Notes under the pieces: generated by a model
Told to the model about the DNA's origin: nothing
Databases searched by the model: none
The model's input: only the letters and a program-made list of their open reading frames with translations
Made by a program: the position numbers and the translations under genes
Shown: piece after piece, positions 57,498 to 64,000 of the stretch
How positions within the stretch are numbered: the stretch's first letter is position 1
Layout of the letters: each line of letters opens with the position of its first letter
Assembly (NCBI GenBank): GCA_037042185.1
Contig: JAXQJY010000022.1
Location: 62,001 to 126,000, forward strand
Reading direction: 5' to 3'
Origin: Sordariomycetes sp. S80-01Y
Taxonomy: Eukaryota > Ascomycota > Sordariomycetes
Length of the DNA: 64,000 nt

Positions 57498-58483
57498 TCA
57501 GGCAGCGGGTGTCGTCGCAGCTGAACCCTTGTTCTTGCTCCTGCGCTTCTTTGTCCTAGGCGTTGTCGCGGACTTGGGCGTCTTCTCCTTTCCGTCCTTC
57601 TTATCACTCGTCTTTGTCTCCGTCGTAGTACCGCCCATGTTACCAATGCCTGTTTGTTGTGTCGTCTGTATCCGGGGCGGCGCGGGTTTGCGACCGGTGG
57701 ACGAGAGATGGAACTCGCCTGGTCTTCCGGTGATAGGGTTTTCGTCGATATACTCGCCCCCAAAGCGCGCATGTATCATGAAAGCCTCGGCCATAGATTT
57801 TTCTAGTGAAACATCGTCGTTCTTTGGAGCCGCCGCGACCGCAGTCTTCCCTGCTGCGTCTGGCATGGGGGTGTCCTCCCTCGACTCCAGTGGTTTTGCA
57901 TGTTTTGGCTGAGTTTGGCTGCTAGGCAGGCTGTAGACGTGGCCTGAAGAAGGCTGCCATTTTCGAACGCTGTCGACTTTCGGCAGGACTTTCGCTATCG
58001 AGTTGGACACGGCCATCTGCGCTTGTTAGTGTCATTCCTTTGCTGTCCGCCGCCAGCACTCACCATCTTCGCTGTAAGAACATCCGCTAAGTTTGGTGAC
58101 TGATAGATATTCGGCCCGACGACAAAGTAGCTTTGATGAACAGTAACTTCATCATCCTCCCCTGGAACCTTCCTCCTGGTCTGCTTCCTAATCGTCCAGA
58201 CTCCCGTTCCCTCCTCGCCCATCAGCGCTGGGGAATCCACGACAACGTACTCCAGACCAGACATGGATTTCAATCGTGCTTCAAAAGTCTCACGATTCTG
58301 GATATAGGGCCACATCTGCGGGTTCGTCATGGCTTGGGAGAAGATGACGGCATTGTTGGAGGTACGGTCGAAGAAGGGACTGCGCGCGAAGTAGAAGAGG
58401 ATGTTGTTTTGATGAAGCCAGCCCCCTTCTTGGGCTAGATCAAGTTGCGAGGACCAGACTATCTCGTCGTCGGGTTTCGACAT
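57498..58483 (-). CDS. MED6: Mediator complex subunit Med6
   Basis: Two exons on the minus strand: 58483-58064 and 58016-57498, encoding 312 aa. The 47-nt intron (58063-58017) has a CACTAAC branch site and joins DVLTAKM to MAVSNSIAKVLPKV. The N-terminal half is the Med6 domain: DEIVWSSQLDL, NILFYFARSPFFDRTSNNAVI, RLKSMSGLEYVVV, WTIRKQTRRK and YFVVGPNIYQSPNLADVL. The C-terminal part is Lys/Thr/Ala-rich and disordered. Med6 is a head-module subunit linking Mediator to RNA polymerase II and is essential for activated transcription. Start 58483 gives MSKPDDEIVW, the family start. It is divergent from the MMTAG2-like gene (322 bp) and convergent with the Dhr1 helicase gene. Confidence 0.95.
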
Positions 58484-58805
58484 GCTGGCGGTTTTGTGAC
58501 AGACGTTTTTGGTGGGAATTTCGAACAATTGGATCGCGGTTGAAGCTCAAGCTTGGATGCGCGCCGAGCGCTCAGTAGCTGAGTGACGTCCTGTGGGGGC
58601 GCAAAAAGGCGGCATCATTCCGCGGTGCGATTCCAACACCTGCCTCCAAAATATCGACCGTCGATGCTGTACTCGTACAACAACCACTCAGTTTCCATCA
58701 TCTGTGGATCATCCGACACTATTTACGAGAGACTTCTTCAGCAAATTTGCCATAGCGCACTCGAATACTTGACGATACGCAACTGCTACGAAGTGCGATC
58801 ACGTC
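58484..58805. promoter_or_regulatory. Shared divergent promoter, MED6/MMTAG2-like
   Basis: Only 322 bp lie between the two start codons, so leaders and control elements of two nuclear-function genes overlap. No TATA box is evident, consistent with housekeeping expression. Confidence 0.5.
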
Positions 58806-59495
58806 ATGGATCTGCTCTCGACCGTTCGCAAACAGGGCTCCCGCGGCGGCGTAAACTTCAGCTGGGACGAGGTCGCCAACTCGAACCACCGTGAGAACTA
58901 CCTTGGGCACTCTCTCAAAGCCCCTGTTGGCCGGTGGCAGAAGGGCAAGGACCTGACATGGTACGCGAAAGGCGCCGCCGAAGCCGACGGACCCGAGGGC
59001 GAAACAGATGCAGAGCGTCAAGAGAGGATCAGGAAGGAAGAGCTCCGGAAGATCAAGGAAGCCGAGGAGGATGCTATGGCTGCGGCTATGGGATTGCCGC
59101 CACCCGTAAGGGATGCCTCAGGAGCGAACGCGGTCGAGGTTGGAGGACAGAGGGAGGTTGGCCCCGCGACCAAGACAGCAGAAGAAGCAGGAGAGTCATC
59201 AAAGTCAGGAGATCCAGAGCGGCGCAGGCGTAGAGATTCGGATAGGCGCGAGAGGAGGAGGCATCGGAGCCGAAGCCGCAGTCGAGAGCGGAGACCACAT
59301 CGCAGGGATAGAGATCGCAGTCGAGATAGGGACGGCCGGGATGATCGAAGGTCTAGGAGAGATCGCAGTCGGAGCGCAGAAGATCGAGTCCGCCGCCGAC
59401 GGGATAGGGACAGGAGTCGGGAGCCTAGCCGGAGGCATCGTTCGCGTTCGAGGGAACATCGTCGGCGAAGTCGCAGCCCTCGTGACCGTCGATAG
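58806..59495 (+). CDS. MMTAG2-like protein with RS-rich tail
   Basis: A single exon encodes 229 aa. The first ~65 residues ([49 protein letters not shown]) match the N-terminal domain of multiple myeloma tumour-associated protein 2 (MMTAG). A charged coiled-coil-like stretch ([20 protein letters not shown]) follows, then the last ~90 residues are almost wholly Arg/Ser/Asp/Glu repeats (RS/RD dipeptides), as in splicing-associated proteins. Human MMTAG2 is phosphorylated and has been found with RNA-binding proteins; its function is unclear. A nuclear, RNA-related role is inferred from the RS tail. It shares its promoter with Med6. Confidence 0.88.
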   Translation: MDLLSTVRKQGSRGGVNFSWDEVANSNHRENYLGHSLKAPVGRWQKGKDLTWYAKGAAEADGPEGETDAERQERIRKEELRKIKEAEEDAMAAAMGLPPPVRDASGANAVEVGGQREVGPATKTAEEAGESSKSGDPERRRRRDSDRRERRRHRSRSRSRERRPHRRDRDRSRDRDGRDDRRSRRDRSRSAEDRVRRRRDRDRSREPSRRHRSRSREHRRRSRSPRDRR

Positions 59496-60164
59496 TGCGA
59501 CTTCGTGATTTTAGTGAAGAAGAAAATGATACCCTTCAAACTTAATCTTTAAACACAGCCGTCTCTGTTTGCATTCACAGCGACCGGCTTCCAGCAACTC
59601 CTCAGAACAAGTTGAAGCTACCGCTAGTTTGCTACCCAACATGGAAATGCAAGAATGCGAATTTCGGCAGCTTATGCCTTTCCATCTTGGGTGAATAAGT
59701 GCTCCATGATATCTATCCTCCCCATGTTCGTTGGTTCTGGCGGCCAGAATGCGTACGCATTAAAGGGTTGTAGCGGAATTAAGGGTCCATTATCCGCCCG
59801 CCAACCGAGGGCTCGGAGTCAACGTCACTGTCAACAATCTGTCCGCGTCAACGCGACCTGCCTTCAGACTTCACTTCGCCACTTCTTTCTTACACCATCC
59901 TAGAACCTTCCATTTGATCTCGCGTCGCAGCTCGTCGCCACACCTTTGACTCTCTCTATCCACCGCGCAGCCTGACCACAGGGCCATTCTGACTCGAACG
60001 AAGGCGACGCCATCTGAGCTTACAACCCTGCACCACAAGCCTGTGCCATATATCTATCTGGTCCGCGCAGAGCTTCTACGATAAGAAGAGGGATTGTACG
60101 AAAAACGATGTGCCGATAGAGAAGCACGAAACCCACTGTCGTGGCAACGCAAACACAACTCACG
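59496..60164. promoter_or_regulatory. Promoter and leader of the DUF3684 gene
   Basis: The gap is 669 bp with C/T-rich tracts around 59900-60070. A minimal upstream ORF (ATG TGC CGA TAG, 60108-60119) lies 45 nt before the main ATG. No gene is seen. Confidence 0.45.
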
Positions 60165-63100
60165 ATGGATTACTCAAAACTCCGAGCTGCAGCGCTGCAG
60201 GGTGCTGAGGATGAAGAGGCCGTCACAGTCGACACCCGTGCTCTCATCGACAAAGTACTCGCCAGATACTCAGGAGAATGGACAACTTTGCGAGAGCTCA
60301 TCCAGAACGCCGCCGATGCGCAAGCCACGACCGTCAAGGTCAAGTGGGAAACCCACCCCTCGACTACGGTACCGATGCCAAATACCACGAATCGATCCGA
60401 CTTGCTCAAGCACGTAATATCGAATCACACGGTTCGACGATTGGTCGTTCAGAATGACGGACAACCATTCACGAAGACAGACTGGGGAAGATTAAAGAGG
60501 ATCGCGGAAGGTAACCCAGACGAGACCAAGATCGGAGCCTTTGGCGTGGGTTTCTACAGCGTCTTTGCAGATTGTGAGGAACCGTTTGTTAGCTCGGGAA
60601 GCGAAGCTATGGCTTTCTACTGGAAGGGGAACGCGCTCTTCACGAAGAAGTCAAAGCTTCCGGAAGATCAAGTCACAGGCAACACGGCGTTCGTCTTGGA
60701 CAACCGCAACACCACGACCCCCTTACCGAACTTGTTATCCGTCAGCCAGTTTCTGGCAACCAGCTTGACATTCGTTGCTCTGCAGAATATCGAATTCTGG
60801 ATTGACGACCATTTGATCTTGGCACTAAAAAAGAAGACATCACCCAGCGCTGAGCTCCCCCTCCCGCGGGATCTAGTCAATAGGACGAAAGACGGCCTGA
60901 TGAAGGTCACCGAAGTAGGGCGTACAAGCACGCAGATCGATGCCGAATATATCAGCGCAGTCGGATGGAAGCCAACGGCGGCACCCACGTCCAGTAACAA
61001 GACACCCGAAGCAGGCGGCACTCCGAACGAGGCACCTTCTTTACGGTCCTTCTTTGCTAGGCTGACGTCTTCAACATCTCAGTCTAGCTTGAAATCGAAA
61101 GCACAGAATGAGGAGCGTCAGGCTCAGGCTACGATAACAGAGGACATCACAGCGTCGCATTCTTCGACTATTTTCCTACGCGCGACCTCGGCCAATATTG
61201 CAACTAAGGTGACAGCATCGTTTGCGTCTGAGCTCGAACGTGCAACAAAGAAGCCCCCGCCCAAGACAACAAAGATCACTATCTTGTCCGCTTCTTATGA
61301 CGAAGCGCAGGCCTCAGATGATGCGCGGTCCAACAACGCTGTCGCCAAGGCTACTGATGTCTTTGCCTCAGTCTTGCCAAACAAGAAGCCTGGAGGTCGC
61401 ATCTTCATTGGATTCCCTACAATGCAGACAACGGGAGCTGGCCTACACATCTCAGCACCCTCCACGATTCCTACAGTTGAGCGTGAGGCCATCGATTTGA
61501 ATGCCCGCTGGGTGCGGACGTGGAATCTGGAGCTGCTGCGCGCTGCTGGTATCGTCACTCGTCTAGCCTTTGCGAACGAGATGAACGAGCTCAATGAGCG
61601 CATCAGGAGGAGTCTCGATAAGCATGGCAAGATCCCTACCGAGGTTGTCCACAAGTTTATGCCGGAAGCTGCGCATATCTTCAAGACCTACTTTTTCAAC
61701 GATTCCACGCCCAGCGGGCAAGTTGGCCAGGTTATCGAGGAGGCTTTCTGGACGAGCTTCCAGAAGGCATCGATCGAGGTTTACTCAACGCAAGGCGTTT
61801 TACAAACTTCGCAAGTTCGCCTCGAGTCAGCAGAGCTTACTAAGTTTGTCGACAGTATTCCGGTCTTACCAAAGGAGCTTATAGACGACAGATTCGTGAA
61901 GAAGTTGATTGACTTCGGTCTGATCTCACACATCACCGTCACGGATATCAAGAAAGAGCTTGAGGCAAAGTCGCTGGACAAGGATCAGCTTCTCTATTTC
62001 ATCCAGTGGGCGGGAAAGAAGAGCCTTAGCGGCGAGCTCGATCCAGGCAGCAGGTCTGCACTTCTTGACGTCGCCGTGGCCTCAGTTGGTAGCGACAAAG
62101 ACTCAGGCGAGATTATCGCCCTAGGTAGCATCAAGAATTACTTGGTGCCAAGCAAGATCCCCGCCCACCTACCCCTACCACCATCAACCATGCCGTTGGC
62201 CTATACTGTCAATTCCCTGGCAGTGGAGCTGCAGGCTTTGGGTTGGGAACCTCTGGACATCGTGCCGTGGCTGAGGTTCCTGCTTGAAACTCACTCTCGC
62301 AATTCCAAAGAAGAGGATTTGACGAAGTCGCCCAAATTTGCTGTTCAGGTCCTGACAGTAGTGTCCAAAGCATGGGACCATACCAGCGTAAAGGACAGGC
62401 AGGCTGTAGCAAGCATGCTTAAGTATAACACTGTCATGCCGACAAAGATGGGCATGAAGAAGCCCGAAGAATCATTCTTCCCATCGGTCAAGCTCTTCGA
62501 CGATTTGCCAATTCTCGAGGGCTGTGAAAAGCTAAAGGACAAGTTTTTGACTACCCTTGGAGTCCGCAAGACCGTCGACCTCGACACCATCTTCGCAAGG
62601 CTGCTTAGTCCTTCTGGAGAGGGAGCTCAGCAGAAGTGGAGCCACATGGAGTTGATCAAGTATTTGGCCTCTGTACAGAACGACATCCCTAAGGGGGACA
62701 TGGACAAGCTGCGCAGCTCTAGAATCTGTCCTGCTGAGGCGGGACCTAAAGGCATGGAACCTACCAAAGGCAGTCAGAAGCTTTACAAGGTCTCCGATCT
62801 GTTCGAGCCGAAAGATTCGCTTCGGCAGCTTGGCTTGCCAATTCTGCAATGGTCCGGACCTCCAGGCAGCTTCCGCGCTAGTAGTCCAGAGGCCAGGTTC
62901 CTTGCGGTTCTTGGCTTGCGGCCTCATCCTCAGGTACCAGAATTAGTTGATATGATGGCATCTGAAGACGACCATCTACGGACTTCGGCTATGAGTTACT
63001 TCATTGCCAACCACAGCCTGAATGGCTACGCCTCGTTCGACTTGTCTGGAAGCCGGAAGGCGATCCTACCCTTGCAAGGCAGTACACAGATGGTAGCACC

Positions 63101-64000
63101 TTCGGCATGTTTCACCAACATGCGTGCTTCCGTCCTAGGCTTCCGGATCTTGAGAAAGGACCTGCATGATCATGCCAACAAATTCGGGGTCGCTACAGAT
63201 CCGCCAATGGTTGAGTGCGTTAACCGTTTACTGGCGAACCCTCCTCAGACTCATAGCGCTGCTATTCCCTTATTCGAGTACTTCGCCTCGCGTTTGCGTG
63301 AGCTAGGAACGAGCAACGCTACCAAGCTTCGAGATGCTCGCATCGTGCCTGTGACCCGGGCTTCCGGCAAGGGGGAGAAGTCGAGCATGTCCGTGTCTCA
63401 TGTCAGTCCCTCGAGGGTCTACCTTGGCACCTCCACAACCTACGGGGACATCTTCGACTTTGTCGACTTTGGTCAAGACGCCAACGCTTTTCTCTTCACG
63501 TGCGGAGCGAAGAGTGAGCCAACGAAGATTGAGGTGGCATACATGGCATGCACCGAGCCCGCCCGGCTGCTCGGCGTCCTGCAAAGCCCCGAGAAGTATC
63601 TCGGCCTGATCAAGTCACTGGCAGATGAGTCGGCCACACTCCATAGGGACAAAGAGCTGTGGCGCAAAATGAAGACGGCCAAATGGCTGTTGGCTTACAA
63701 AGAGCTCGCGTCTCAGAACAAGGAGAATCTGATTGATCTTGAGGACGAGGACATAGCTCCTGTCAAGCAGTACCAGCTCGCCTCAGCCAGTCAGATCGTT
63801 GTCTTGGACGACATCATTAGCTACCGTCTCTTCAAGGACCACCTTGTGTGTGCCCCTGAGGAGGACGCTCTCGAGAAGTTCTACCTGTCACTAGGAGCTC
63901 AAAAGCTCAGCGGCATCGTTCAAGAAGATGTCCGCATCGGTTCCCATACCGGTAGTAAGAGAGCAGATGTTCTAAGAAAGCACGTCATTGAGAGATCCAA
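60165..64000 (+). CDS. DUF3684 protein with sacsin/Hsp90-type ATPase domain (C-terminus off the right edge)
   Basis: The frame is open from the ATG at 60165 to the end of the window (1278 codons and 2 nt), so it is partial. The N-terminus is a GHKL ATPase domain: the N-box LRELIQNAADAQAT has Glu44, Asn48 and Asp51, followed by VVQNDGQPF (NDG motif) and IGAFGVGFYSVF (G2). This is the sacsin-like variant of the Hsp90 fold. The rest (RRSLDKHGKIPTEVVHKFMP, YFIQWAGKK, EFW- and LGLRP-type blocks) matches the fungal DUF3684 family, proteins of about 1700 residues of unknown role. By analogy, an ATP-driven chaperone-like function is possible but untested. A disordered Ser/Thr-rich loop is found near residues 285-330. 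The start is the first in-frame ATG after a stop-containing leader. Confidence 0.85.
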   Translation, partial: MDYSKLRAAALQGAEDEEAVTVDTRALIDKVLARYSGEWTTLRELIQNAADAQATTVKVKWETHPSTTVPMPNTTNRSDLLKHVISNHTVRRLVVQNDGQPFTKTDWGRLKRIAEGNPDETKIGAFGVGFYSVFADCEEPFVSSGSEAMAFYWKGNALFTKKSKLPEDQVTGNTAFVLDNRNTTTPLPNLLSVSQFLATSLTFVALQNIEFWIDDHLILALKKKTSPSAELPLPRDLVNRTKDGLMKVTEVGRTSTQIDAEYISAVGWKPTAAPTSSNKTPEAGGTPNEAPSLRSFFARLTSSTSQSSLKSKAQNEERQAQATITEDITASHSSTIFLRATSANIATKVTASFASELERATKKPPPKTTKITILSASYDEAQASDDARSNNAVAKATDVFASVLPNKKPGGRIFIGFPTMQTTGAGLHISAPSTIPTVEREAIDLNARWVRTWNLELLRAAGIVTRLAFANEMNELNERIRRSLDKHGKIPTEVVHKFMPEAAHIFKTYFFNDSTPSGQVGQVIEEAFWTSFQKASIEVYSTQGVLQTSQVRLESAELTKFVDSIPVLPKELIDDRFVKKLIDFGLISHITVTDIKKELEAKSLDKDQLLYFIQWAGKKSLSGELDPGSRSALLDVAVASVGSDKDSGEIIALGSIKNYLVPSKIPAHLPLPPSTMPLAYTVNSLAVELQALGWEPLDIVPWLRFLLETHSRNSKEEDLTKSPKFAVQVLTVVSKAWDHTSVKDRQAVASMLKYNTVMPTKMGMKKPEESFFPSVKLFDDLPILEGCEKLKDKFLTTLGVRKTVDLDTIFARLLSPSGEGAQQKWSHMELIKYLASVQNDIPKGDMDKLRSSRICPAEAGPKGMEPTKGSQKLYKVSDLFEPKDSLRQLGLPILQWSGPPGSFRASSPEARFLAVLGLRPHPQVPELVDMMASEDDHLRTSAMSYFIANHSLNGYASFDLSGSRKAILPLQGSTQMVAPSACFTNMRASVLGFRILRKDLHDHANKFGVATDPPMVECVNRLLANPPQTHSAAIPLFEYFASRLRELGTSNATKLRDARIVPVTRASGKGEKSSMSVSHVSPSRVYLGTSTTYGDIFDFVDFGQDANAFLFTCGAKSEPTKIEVAYMACTEPARLLGVLQSPEKYLGLIKSLADESATLHRDKELWRKMKTAKWLLAYKELASQNKENLIDLEDEDIAPVKQYQLASASQIVVLDDIISYRLFKDHLVCAPEEDALEKFYLSLGAQKLSGIVQEDVRIGSHTGSKRADVLRKHVIERS

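Noticed and set aside
1-64000. tRNA, rRNA, CRISPR arrays, transposons, LTR elements or viral relics
   Set aside because: I scanned the intergenic stretches for B-box-like motifs, terminal repeats, reverse transcriptase or transposase motifs and regularly spaced repeats and saw none that could be supported.

Overview
The window is nuclear DNA of a filamentous ascomycete (Pezizomycotina). Genes are closely packed on both strands. Introns are very short (about 42-101 nt) with GT..AG ends and CTAAC/CTGAC-like branch sites 10-25 nt before the acceptor. Families restricted to or typical of these fungi are present: DUF3433, DUF3684, an AA11 LPMO, Pet127 and Smi1/Knr4. I cannot place the genus.

Layout. 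1-2517 (-): Pet127 mitochondrial RNA exonuclease, C-terminus cut by the window edge. 2987-5732 (+): HID1-family Golgi/trafficking protein. 6310-9583 (+): exocyst subunit Sec8. 11355-13055 (+): cell-wall regulator Smi1/Knr4. 14804-18712 (+): large DUF3433 membrane protein. 19057-20208 (-): secreted AA11 chitin-active LPMO, followed by a 4.4 kb gene-poor stretch. 24565-25200 (-): AIG2/GGCT-fold enzyme with an 8-nt microexon. 26232-37917 (+): the giant SAGA/NuA4 scaffold Tra1. 38379-40720 (+): acetoacetyl-CoA synthetase. 40790-41314 (-): small membrane protein. 41852-43740 (-): APC/C subunit Cdc16/Cut9. 44311-45048 (+): HIS3 imidazoleglycerol-phosphate dehydratase. 46832-52419 (+): three same-strand accessory genes (MFS transporter, cystathionine gamma-synthase-like PLP enzyme, metallo-beta-lactamase-fold hydrolase). 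53186-56821 (+): rRNA-processing DEAH helicase Dhr1/Ecm16. 57498-58483 (-): Mediator Med6. 58806-59495 (+): MMTAG2-like RS protein. 60165 to the right edge (+): DUF3684 protein with a sacsin/Hsp90-like ATPase domain.

Most genes are housekeeping (trafficking, transcription, cell cycle, ribosome biogenesis, amino-acid and ketone-body metabolism) and work independently. Several are arranged as divergent pairs sharing a short promoter (Pet127/HID1, Cdc16/HIS3, Med6/MMTAG2). The two parts that look accessory are the LPMO with its long upstream region and the MFS/CGS/MBL trio, which is the best candidate for a small undescribed pathway.

All exon joins were worked out by eye from reading frame, splice consensus and family conservation. 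No searches were run. I saw no tRNA, rRNA, CRISPR array, transposon or viral element.
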